8,208 bases of DNA from Scleromatobacter sp045810285 (GTDB taxonomy: Bacteria; Pseudomonadota; Gammaproteobacteria; Burkholderiales; Burkholderiaceae_C): the NCBI GenBank assembly GCA_045810285.1, contig JBJMWE010000184.1, positions 1 to 8,208 on the forward strand, read 5' to 3'. This document shows positions 1-5,813 of the stretch, piece by piece; position 1 is the stretch's first letter; each line of letters begins with the position of its first letter. The translations under genes were made by a program, and so were the position numbers. The notes beneath the pieces were generated by a model that was not told where the DNA came from, did no database searches, and was given only the letters and a program-made list of their open reading frames with translations.

Positions 1-31
1 AACGTGCGGGAATCGTCTGGAGCGAGGCGCG

Positions 32-370
32 TCAGAGCGCGTCCTTGCCGGTCTCGCCGGTGCGGATGCGAACGACCTGCTCGAGCGTCGAGACGAAGAT
101 CTTCCCGTCGCCGATCTTTCCGGTGCGAGCCGAGGTCTCGATGGCCTCGATGACCTGGTCGACGAGCGTGTCGTCGACGGCGGCTTCGATCTTCACCTTG
201 GGCAGGAAGTCCACGACGTATTCCGCGCCGCGGTACAGCTCCGTGTGGCCCTTCTGGCGGCCGAAGCCCTTGACTTCGGTCACCGTGATGCCCTGCACGC
301 CGATGGCGCTCAGGGCCTCACGCACTTCGTCGAGCTTGAACGGCTTCACGACGGCGGTCACCATCTTCAT
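32..370 (-). CDS. glnK: Nitrogen regulatory protein P-II (GlnK type)
   Basis: Trimeric cytoplasmic signal protein of the PII family. It senses 2-oxoglutarate, ATP/ADP and, through uridylylation, glutamine. GlnK-type members typically bind and close the ammonium channel AmtB. The 112-residue product is full length. It shows the PII start (MKMVTAVVKPFK), the T-loop with the uridylylation tyrosine Y51 inside ELYRGAEY, the B-loop TGKIGDGK (residues 83-90) and the C-terminal RIRTGE (101-106). The N-terminus (MKMVT) and the IGVQG segment (23-27) are closer to GlnK than to GlnB, but the two paralogues are very similar. The ATG at 368-370 is preceded by GGAGATA with GGAG 7 bases upstream, which fixes the start. 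It lies 85 bases behind the porin gene on the same strand and probably shares its sigma-54 promoter. Only 31 bases remain to the window edge, where amtB would be expected from known gene order; it is not seen here. Confidence 0.95.
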   Translation of the reverse strand: MKMVTAVVKPFKLDEVREALSAIGVQGITVTEVKGFGRQKGHTELYRGAEYVVDFLPKVKIEAAVDDTLVDQVIEAIETSARTGKIGDGKIFVSTLEQVVRIRTGETGKDAL

Positions 371-424
371 GGTCTATCTCCAGGCTGGCGGACGCCCTCG
401 CGTCCGGTTCTTGTGAAACTGGCA

Positions 425-450
425 CGCGGCCCGGGATGGCCCGGGCCGCG
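425..450 (-). other. Perfect GC-rich hairpin between porin gene and glnK
   Basis: CGCGGCCCGGG and CCCGGGCCGCG form a perfect 11-base-pair inverted repeat around a 4-base loop. It begins 5 bases after the porin stop codon and ends 54 bases before the glnK start. On the minus strand it is followed by TGCCAGTTTCAC rather than a run of T, so it is not a canonical intrinsic terminator. An mRNA-stabilising or partially attenuating element that sets different porin and GlnK levels from one transcript is a plausible reading, by inference only. Confidence 0.6.
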
Positions 451-455
451 GGATG

Positions 456-1250
456 TCAGAACGTGTACTTCACGCCGGCGACGACGCCGGTGCGGCCGGT
501 GAACTTGCCGGTCGACGTCGCGTACCAGGACTTGTTGGCGTCGGTGCCCACCACCTGCAGCGAGGCCGACAGGCCCTTGCCGAAGTCCTTGCCCAGCGTG
601 AGCGAGTAGTCGGTGTAGGAGGCGTCGACCGTCTTCGCGTACGAGCCGCGCACGGCCTGGTGGCCGACGTGCGGCGTGAGCGTGAAGCCCGCGCCCAGGT
701 CGAAGTTGGCGCTCAGGTCGTAGTACTGGCTGCCCTTGCTGTCCGGCACGCCGAACAGCGGCGTGGCGCTGACCGAGACCTTGGCGGTGAACACGCCGTA
801 CGTCAGCGCGCCGTAGACCTCGCCGGTGTCCGGGTTGGACAGGCCGATGTCGTGGAACTTCTCGCCGAGATAGACATAGGCCAGTACGCCCACGTCGTAC
901 GTCAGCGTGTCCTTGATGATGTCGCCCTTGGTGCCGCCGTACAGGTCCCATTCGACCGGGGCGTTGCCGCCGTTGCCGCCGCCCGAGTCCTTGACCCACT
1001 TGATGGTCGACAGCCAGGTGCCGAAGTAGACCGGGCCGGCGGCGTAGTCGGCGCCGCCTTGCAGCGCGGGCTTCATCTTGGTCTGCGAGATCCCGCGATA
1101 GCGGTAGTCCGACACCGCGCCCACGTTGAACGACAGGGGGCTGGCGTCCGCCGCCGGCGGGGTGCCCGCGGGCGCGTCGTCGGCGAAAGCGGTCACGGGG
1201 CCGGCGATGGCGGCGAGGACGGCGGCGGTGGCAAGCGCGCTTTTCTTCAT
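456..1250 (-). CDS. TorF-family putative outer-membrane porin
   Basis: Predicted beta-barrel protein of the TorF/TIGR02001 family, 264 residues. The product starts with a clear signal peptide: MKK, a hydrophobic stretch to about residue 20, and a likely cleavage after AFA (residue 23). The family hallmark SDYRYRGISQTKMKPALQGG follows just after the mature N-terminus. The rest alternates polar and hydrophobic residues with many Gly, Tyr and Asp/Asn, and ends in VKYTF; a terminal Phe is the usual assembly signal of outer-membrane barrels. The ATG at 1248-1250 has GGAG (1258-1261) 6-7 bases upstream, and the signal peptide begins exactly there, so further upstream starts are ruled out. It is the first gene of a unit with glnK and lies about 50 bases behind the predicted sigma-54 transcription start. 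The transported solute is unknown; a role in entry of nitrogen compounds is inferred from context only. Confidence 0.9.
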   Translation of the reverse strand: MKKSALATAAVLAAIAGPVTAFADDAPAGTPPAADASPLSFNVGAVSDYRYRGISQTKMKPALQGGADYAAGPVYFGTWLSTIKWVKDSGGGNGGNAPVEWDLYGGTKGDIIKDTLTYDVGVLAYVYLGEKFHDIGLSNPDTGEVYGALTYGVFTAKVSVSATPLFGVPDSKGSQYYDLSANFDLGAGFTLTPHVGHQAVRGSYAKTVDASYTDYSLTLGKDFGKGLSASLQVVGTDANKSWYATSTGKFTGRTGVVAGVKYTF

Positions 1251-1311
1251 CTGGGAACTCCGATGGGTGGATTGAGGTGGTGGGTTGGATCTCTTGTCGG
1301 ACACCGCTGAC

Positions 1312-1326
1312 GCAGGTTCCGTGCCA
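1312..1326 (-). promoter_or_regulatory. Sigma-54 (RpoN) promoter of the porin-glnK unit
   Basis: On the minus strand this reads TGGCACGGAACCTGC. The RpoN consensus is TGGCACG, four bases, then TTGC. The only deviation is CTGC for TTGC, and the invariant GG (-24) and GC (-12) have the required spacing. Transcription would start near 1300, leaving a leader of about 50 bases before the porin ATG at 1250. Upstream NtrC-type sites and the downstream PII gene agree with nitrogen control, as known for glnK-amtB operons of proteobacteria. Confidence 0.85.
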
Positions 1327-1486
1327 CGCGGTCGAGTTCGCAAGCCCGCCGAAGGGTGCGGCGCGCGCGCATGCGGAGTGCGGGACGGCCGCGCGAGTTC
1401 GGGTCCGCAGGCGTCGTGCGCGCCGTCCGATGTCCGCGCGGAGGCGGCGGCACGCTCGGGCTGCGAGCGGAGACGGACATGCGCGG

Positions 1487-1519
1487 CCCGACCCGTTCGT
1501 GCGCATGCACCGGGTCGGG
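1487..1519. repeat. Nested inverted repeat beside the NtrC sites
   Basis: CCCGACCCG (1487-1495) and CGGGTCGGG (1511-1519) are perfect 9-base complements. Between them, GTGC (1499-1502) and GCAC (1507-1510) can pair around a GCAT loop, giving a two-storey hairpin. It directly abuts the perfect NtrC dyad and overlaps the weak one. It could be an operator for another regulator, a structured leader if comM transcription starts upstream, or chance in very GC-rich DNA. Confidence 0.4.
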
Positions 1520-1521
1520 GC
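1507..1521. promoter_or_regulatory. Weak NtrC-like site
   Basis: GCACCGGGTCGGGGC matches the NtrC dyad GCACCA-N3-TGGTGC at 9 of 12 defined positions, with an intact left half. It lies one base from the perfect site, with centres 16 bases apart. It is plausible as a helper site for NtrC oligomer assembly, but it also overlaps the nested hairpin and could be incidental. Confidence 0.3.
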
Positions 1522-1522
1522 C

Positions 1523-1537
1523 GCACCATCCTGGTGC
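1523..1537. promoter_or_regulatory. NtrC-type enhancer site (perfect dyad)
   Basis: GCACCATCCTGGTGC matches the NtrC binding consensus GCACCA-N3-TGGTGC at all 12 defined positions. Its centre lies about 230 bases upstream of the predicted sigma-54 start of the porin-glnK unit, which is far but workable for a DNA-looping enhancer. NtrC (NR-I) phosphorylated under nitrogen limitation would activate from here. Confidence 0.75.
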
Positions 1538-1565
1538 CTGTCCGCGTCGCGCGCACGCATTCGTC

Positions 1566-1580
1566 GCACCCTGATGGCGC
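1566..1580. promoter_or_regulatory. Second NtrC-type enhancer site
   Basis: GCACCCTGATGGCGC matches the NtrC dyad at 10 of 12 defined positions. Its centre is 43 bases from that of the perfect site, close to four helical turns, so both could be bound on the same DNA face. Paired sites are usual for NtrC enhancers. Confidence 0.55.
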
Positions 1581-1782
1581 GCGCAAATGCGGGGAAATCG
1601 CGGCGCGGGCGCCGGTGGTGCGCGCCGCGGGCTCGCAGAATGACGAGCGGGCCCGTTTGCGCCGCCCGCCGGCCTGCCGCCGTCGGATTTCGAAATGGGG
1701 CCATGCAATTTGTGCGCCAGCGCCGGCGCATTCCTTCGTTCCTCTTCCCTGGCCCTTCTTTTCGGGCCCAACCCCTCCACGC

Positions 1783-3345
1783 ATGACCCTCGCCGTCATC
1801 CACACCCGGGCCCTGGTCGGCCTGCACGCGCCCGACGTCGTCGTCGAGGTCCATCTCGCCAACGGCCTGCCCAGCTTCACGCTGGTGGGGCTGGCCGACA
1901 CCGAAGTCAAGGAGGCCCGCGAGCGCGTGCGCGCCGCGCTGGCGCAGAGCGGGTTTGCGTTCCCGCACAACAAGCGCATCACCGTGAACCTGGCGCCCGC
2001 CGACCTGCCCAAGGAGTCCGGCCGCTTCGACCTGCCCATCGCGCTGGGCGTGCTCGCCGCGCAGGGGCTGCTCGATGCGGCGCGGCTCGCGCGCTGCGAG
2101 TTCGCGGGCGAGCTGTCGCTGGCCGGCGAGCTGCGGCCGGTGCGCGGCGCGCTCGCGCTGGCGCTGGCCGTGCGCGAGAGCGGTTGCGCGCGCCGGCTGG
2201 TGCTGCCGGCGGCGAGCGCGGCGGAGGCGGCGCGCGTCGAGGGCGTCGACGTGCGCGCCGCGCGCACCCTCGGCGAGGTGGTGCAGGCCTTCCTGCCGGG
2301 CGACGGCGATGCCGTGGGCGCGCGCGAGCTGCCCGGCCCGTCCAGCGAAGGCGAGCTCGCGCCGCCGCCGCTGCCCGATCTCGCCGACGTCAAGGGACAG
2401 GCCGGCGCCCGCCGTGCGCTGGAAGTGGCGGCGGCCGGGGCGCACGGGCTGCTGCTGATCGGCCCGCCGGGCGCGGGCAAGTCGATGCTGGCCGACCGCC
2501 TGGCCGGGCTGCTGCCGCCGATGACGGCGGCCGAGGCGTTGTCCAGCGCGGCGCTCCTGAGCGTGTCGAGCCAGGGGCTGGACGCGCGCCGCTTCGGCCA
2601 GCGTCCGGTGCGCGCACCGCACCACAGCGCCAGCGCGGTGGCGCTGGTCGGAGGCGGCTCGCCGCCGCGCCCCGGCGAGATCTCGCTGGCGCACGCGGGC
2701 GTGCTGTTCCTCGACGAACTGCCCGAATTCCCGCGCGGCGCGCTGGAGGCATTGCGCGAGCCGCTGGAGACCGGCCACATCACGATCTCGCGCGCCGCGG
2801 CCCAGGCGCAGTACCCGGCGCGCTTCCAGCTGGTGGCCGCGATGAACCCGTGTCCGTGCGGCTGGCTCGGCGCGTTCGCCACCAGCGGCCGCCAGTGCAC
2901 CTGCCACGGCGAGGCGGTGCGGCGCTACCAGGCGCGGCTGTCGGGACCGCTGCTCGATCGCATCGACATGCAGATCGAGGTGCCCGCGCTGCGGCCGTCC
3001 GAACTGCTGCCGTCGGCGGCGGGCCGCGCGGCGGCCGCGGACGTCTCCGAACCCTCCGCACCCGTGGCCGGGCGCGTGCGCGCCGCGCGCGAGCGCCAGC
3101 TGGCGCGCCAGGGCACGCCCAACGGGCTGCTGGCGGCGGGCCAGGTCGAGACGGGCCTGCGCCTGGCGGAGCCGGCGCGCGCGCTGCTCGAACAGGTGGC
3201 CGAGCGGCTCGGATGGTCGGCGCGCAGCCTGCACCGCGTGGCCAAGGTGGCGCGCACCGTGGCCGACCTCGCGGCCTCAGACGACGTCGAAGCGGCGCAC
3301 ATGGCCGAGGCCGTGCAGTACCGGCGCGGCCTGCCGGGCGGTTGA
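1783..3345 (+). CDS. comM: ComM/YifB family AAA+ Mg-chelatase-like helicase
   Basis: ComM is a hexameric AAA+ helicase that promotes branch migration when single-stranded DNA taken up by natural transformation is integrated (shown for ComM in Vibrio and Acinetobacter). The 520-residue product has the usual length and domain order. The N-terminal ChlI/Lon-protease-like fold spans about 1-170 (LANGLPSFTLVGLADTEVKE near the start). The AAA+ core spans about 195-400, with Walker A GPPGAGKS (227-234), Walker B VLFLDELPEF (307-316), a cysteine-rich NPCPCG...CTC segment (355-374) typical of this family, and SGPLLDRIDM (387-396) with R393 as a likely arginine finger. A C-terminal Mg-chelatase domain ends the protein. 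The ATG is the only start fitting the conserved N-terminus, yet no Shine-Dalgarno sequence precedes it (CCCCTCCACGC). It is divergent from the porin-glnK unit and transcribed alone: 210 bases separate it from the next gene. Confidence 0.95.
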   Translation: MTLAVIHTRALVGLHAPDVVVEVHLANGLPSFTLVGLADTEVKEARERVRAALAQSGFAFPHNKRITVNLAPADLPKESGRFDLPIALGVLAAQGLLDAARLARCEFAGELSLAGELRPVRGALALALAVRESGCARRLVLPAASAAEAARVEGVDVRAARTLGEVVQAFLPGDGDAVGARELPGPSSEGELAPPPLPDLADVKGQAGARRALEVAAAGAHGLLLIGPPGAGKSMLADRLAGLLPPMTAAEALSSAALLSVSSQGLDARRFGQRPVRAPHHSASAVALVGGGSPPRPGEISLAHAGVLFLDELPEFPRGALEALREPLETGHITISRAAAQAQYPARFQLVAAMNPCPCGWLGAFATSGRQCTCHGEAVRRYQARLSGPLLDRIDMQIEVPALRPSELLPSAAGRAAAADVSEPSAPVAGRVRAARERQLARQGTPNGLLAAGQVETGLRLAEPARALLEQVAERLGWSARSLHRVAKVARTVADLAASDDVEAAHMAEAVQYRRGLPGG

Positions 3346-3555
3346 CGCACCGCGCCGCGCCGTCGGCCTTCGCGTGGCAGGACAGCTGGCCGTTTGCCTG
3401 GGGCATACTGCGCCGCACCTGCGCCGACGGCCGCGGCGTGCCGGTTCGCCATGGCCGGGCTCGCCATTTGCCAAGTCGCGCCTCGGGTCCGGGCCGCCGC
3501 TCCATCGTGCGGTGCGCGCCGGCACGGCTGAACGGCAGACCATCCCCTCGAGTCG
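3346..3555 (+). other. Gap between comM and polysaccharide operon
   Basis: This 210-base gap must hold the promoter of the downstream operon unless comM reads through. The best visible candidate is AGGACA (3379-3384) with CATACT (3404-3409), but the 19-base spacing and four-of-six matches are poor. GCCGTCGGC (3359-3367) and GCCGACGGC (3423-3431) form a perfect 9-base inverted repeat 55 bases apart, flanking that candidate. No T-run terminator for comM is seen and no gene is supported. Confidence 0.3.
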
Positions 3556-4731
3556 ATGAACGAATCAACCTTTCAAGCCGACGCGCGCATCGGCATCGTC
3601 GGCACCGGCTTCGTCGCCGACCTGTACATGCGCTCGTTGAAGACCTTTCCGCACATCGCGGTGGTCGCGGCCTACGACCGCGACGCCGGCCGCCTGCAGG
3701 CGTTCTGCCGCCACTGGGGCGTGCCCGCGGTGGCCTCGATGGACGACCTGCTGGCCGCCCCCGGTCTCGAGCTGGTGCTGAACCTGACCAACCCCGGCTC
3801 GCACTTCGAGGTGAGCCGGGCGTGCCTGGCCGCCGGCCGCCACGTCTATTCCGAGAAGCCGCTGGCCACCGACATGGACGAGGCGCGCACGCTCGTCGAC
3901 CTGGCCCGCGAGCGCGGCCTGCTGATCACATCGGCGCCCTGCAGCCTGCTGGGCGAGGCGGCGCAGACGCTGTGGGCCAGCGTGCGGCGCCACGACGCGG
4001 GCAAGCCGCTGCTGGTCTACGCGGAGCTCGACGACGACTACGTGCCGACGGCGCCGTACCGCAAGTGGATCAGCGAGTCGGGCGCCCCGTGGCCGTGGCG
4101 CGACGAGTTCGAGGTGGGCTGCACCGTCGAACATGCCGGCTACTACCTGTCGTGGCTGATCGCGATGTTCGGCAACGTCGAGACGGTGGTGGCCGCGTCG
4201 GCGGACCTCATCCCCGACAAGCTGCCCGAAGGTGCGAAGGCCGCGCCGGACTATTCCTGCGCCACGCTGTTCTTCGAGTCCGGCGTCGTGGGGCGGCTCA
4301 CCTGCAGCATCGTCGCCCCGCACGACCACGCGCTGCGCGTGGTGGGCGAGCGCGGCACGATCGAGATCGACGAGTGCTGGGCCAACGGCGCGCCGGTGCG
4401 CGTGCGGCATCGCCACGTGGTGCGGCGGCGCCAGATCAACAGCCCGTTCGCGCGCCGCGTGCGCGTGGGCACGGCCACCGACCCGAAGGTGGGCCGGCGC
4501 GGCGCGGCGTCGATGAACTTCGCCCTGGGGCCGGCCGAGATGCTGGCCTCGATGCGGGAGAAGCGTCCGTGCCTGCTCGGGGCCGACTTCGCGCTGCACT
4601 TCAACGAGGTGACGCTTGCGATCCAGAATGCGCGCGCCGAAAGCGGCGTCCAGCACATGACGACGCGTTGCGAGCCGGTCCGGCCGCTGCCCTGGACGCT
4701 CGATGCCGCGCCGTGGAAGCCGCATCCGTGA
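3556..4731 (+). CDS. Gfo/Idh/MocA family oxidoreductase (first of a pair)
   Basis: NAD(P)-dependent sugar dehydrogenase-like protein, 391 residues. The N-terminal Rossmann domain shows GIVGTGFVADLY (13-24), an acidic D41 after the second strand that favours NAD(H), and the family motif SEKPLA (99-104) with catalytic lysine K101. The C-terminal domain includes GCTVEHAGYYLSW (188-200), where H193 fits the conserved active-site histidine, and a Trp-rich approach WPWRDEF (179-185). Residues 281-315 form a very basic segment with 11 arginines, unlike the second oxidoreductase. An in-frame stop at 3529 confines the start, and the ATG at 3556 is the only ATG that fits; no clear ribosome site precedes it. 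The stop overlaps the next start in GTGA. Context (glycosyltransferase, Gmd) suggests a sugar or sugar-nucleotide substrate, for example a step like those of WlbA-type enzymes, but the substrate is not determinable. Confidence 0.9.
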   Translation: MNESTFQADARIGIVGTGFVADLYMRSLKTFPHIAVVAAYDRDAGRLQAFCRHWGVPAVASMDDLLAAPGLELVLNLTNPGSHFEVSRACLAAGRHVYSEKPLATDMDEARTLVDLARERGLLITSAPCSLLGEAAQTLWASVRRHDAGKPLLVYAELDDDYVPTAPYRKWISESGAPWPWRDEFEVGCTVEHAGYYLSWLIAMFGNVETVVAASADLIPDKLPEGAKAAPDYSCATLFFESGVVGRLTCSIVAPHDHALRVVGERGTIEIDECWANGAPVRVRHRHVVRRRQINSPFARRVRVGTATDPKVGRRGAASMNFALGPAEMLASMREKRPCLLGADFALHFNEVTLAIQNARAESGVQHMTTRCEPVRPLPWTLDAAPWKPHP

Positions 4732-5813
4732 ACGGCGCGCGCACCTGGCGCTTCGGCGTCGTCGGCACGGGGGCGATGTCGGCCACGATGATGGACTGCC
4801 TGCGCGCCGAGCGGCGGGTCGACGTGGTGGCCGTCGCCTCCGCGGACGCGGCGCGCGCGCAGGCGTTCGCGCAGCGTTTCCAGGTCGCGCATGCGCACGC
4901 CGGGCTTGACGCGCTGCTGGCCCGCGACGACGTCGATGCCGTCTACATCGCCACCGCCACGCGCGACCACGCGGCGCATGCGATCGCGGCACTGGAGGCC
5001 GGCAAGGCCGTGCTGTGCGAGAAGCCGTTCGCGATCGGCGTGGAGCAGGGCCAGCGCGTCCTGGAGGCCGCGCAGCGCACCGGCCGCCTGTTCATGGAGG
5101 CGCAGTGGACGACCGCGCTGCCCGCCTACCGGGAAGTGCTGCGCCTGGTACGCGAGCGCTCGCTGGGCGAGCCGGTGCTGCTGCACTCCGAATTCGGCAT
5201 CGCGCACGACCCGGCGGCGCATCCGCGGCTGTTCGAGGGGCCCGGCGCGGGCGTGCTGCTCGATTTCGGGGTGTACCCGATCGTGCTGGCGCTGCAGGCG
5301 TTCGGCCCCGTGCGCTCGGTGGATGCCGCCGTGCGCTGCAACGCCGCAGGCGTCGACGTGCATGCGACGCTGCAACTGACGCACGCGCTCGGCGGCCATT
5401 CGCAGCTGGCCGCCTCCCTGGTGGCGACGCTCCCGAACCGCAGCAGCCTGAGCTGTGCCGGCGGCCACGTCGTCCTCGATTCGCCGGTGATGGGCGCCGA
5501 GACGCTGGGCGTGCGCCGCGTCGCCCCCGCAGGGCCGGTGCACGCCGCCGCGGGCGGCGCAAGGCAGTCGCTGGTCGCCGCGCTGCGCCGTCAGCGCTGG
5601 CTGCGCCGCCTCAAGGCGTCGCTGGGCGGCGGCGCGAGCGAGCACCCGTTCGGCGCGAACCGCTATGCGCCGCAGCTGTCGCACTTCGTCGCCCTGCTCG
5701 ATGCCGGCGCACTGGAAAGCGACCTGATGCCGCATGCCACCTCGCTGGCCGTGCTGCGCGTCGTCGAAGCGGCACGCCGATGCAGCCCCACCGCCGTGGA
5801 AGTGACCCCGTGA
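4728..5813 (+). CDS. Gfo/Idh/MocA family oxidoreductase (second of a pair)
   Basis: A 361-residue oxidoreductase of a different branch from its upstream neighbour. It has a Rossmann motif GVVGTGAM (10-17), a small residue (S38) rather than an acid after strand two, which hints at NADP(H), and the CEKPFA motif (97-102) with K99. FMEAQWT (122-128) and LLDFGVYP (177-184) resemble the dihydrodiol dehydrogenase / NADP-dependent xylose dehydrogenase-like branch. The GTG at 4728 is chosen because its overlap with the previous stop (GTGA) indicates translational coupling and GGAAG lies 8 bases upstream. A GTG at 4713 is also in frame and would add five residues. The substrate is unknown; a sugar-related redox step in surface glycan synthesis is inferred from neighbours. 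Confidence 0.88.
   Translation: MNGARTWRFGVVGTGAMSATMMDCLRAERRVDVVAVASADAARAQAFAQRFQVAHAHAGLDALLARDDVDAVYIATATRDHAAHAIAALEAGKAVLCEKPFAIGVEQGQRVLEAAQRTGRLFMEAQWTTALPAYREVLRLVRERSLGEPVLLHSEFGIAHDPAAHPRLFEGPGAGVLLDFGVYPIVLALQAFGPVRSVDAAVRCNAAGVDVHATLQLTHALGGHSQLAASLVATLPNRSSLSCAGGHVVLDSPVMGAETLGVRRVAPAGPVHAAAGGARQSLVAALRRQRWLRRLKASLGGGASEHPFGANRYAPQLSHFVALLDAGALESDLMPHATSLAVLRVVEAARRCSPTAVEVTP

Larger units (their letters stand above)
1251..1782. other. Divergent intergenic region, porin gene / comM
   Basis: This 532-base gap separates the minus-strand porin gene from plus-strand comM. Open frames cross it on both strands, but they are Arg/Pro/Ala-rich, lack recognisable domains and look like products of high GC content. 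Recognisable content is a sigma-54 promoter facing the porin gene, two good and one weak NtrC-type sites, and a nested dyad at 1487-1519. The only AT-richer patch, about 1686-1716, might hold the comM promoter, but no -35/-10 pair with proper spacing is visible. No gene for the UbiK-like accessory protein that precedes comM in some relatives is seen. Confidence 0.6.

Noticed and set aside
1575..1590. TGGCGCG...ATGC as a plus-strand sigma-54 promoter for comM
   Set aside because: GG and GC are separated by 11 bases instead of the required 10, and the -12 element does not match.
1616..1621. TGGTGC as a further NtrC site
   Set aside because: Only the right half matches; the left half fits poorly, so it is probably chance.
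1751..1768. GGCCC / GGGCC hairpin just before comM
   Set aside because: Only 5 base pairs, no T-run and nothing upstream to terminate; common by chance in such DNA.
1277..1786. Open frames filling the porin-comM gap on both strands
   Set aside because: No domain, no ribosome site, arginine- and proline-rich translation; the region is better explained by regulatory sites.
367..3234. A 955-codon minus-strand open frame running across the porin gene, the gap and antisense to comM
   Set aside because: Low-complexity Arg/Ala/Gly/Gln-rich translation without domains; it lies out of frame with the porin and antisense to well-conserved comM. Long spurious frames are expected at this GC content.
3359..3431. 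9-base inverted repeat as a comM terminator
   Set aside because: Arms are 55 bases apart and no T-run follows; recorded only in the gap description.
1695..4727. Apparent long upstream extension of the second oxidoreductase (1372-codon open frame ending at 5813)
   Set aside because: The stretch before 4728 is a shifted reading of comM and of the first oxidoreductase, rich in Arg/Ala/Gly. Homology-like sequence begins only at the Rossmann motif after 4728.
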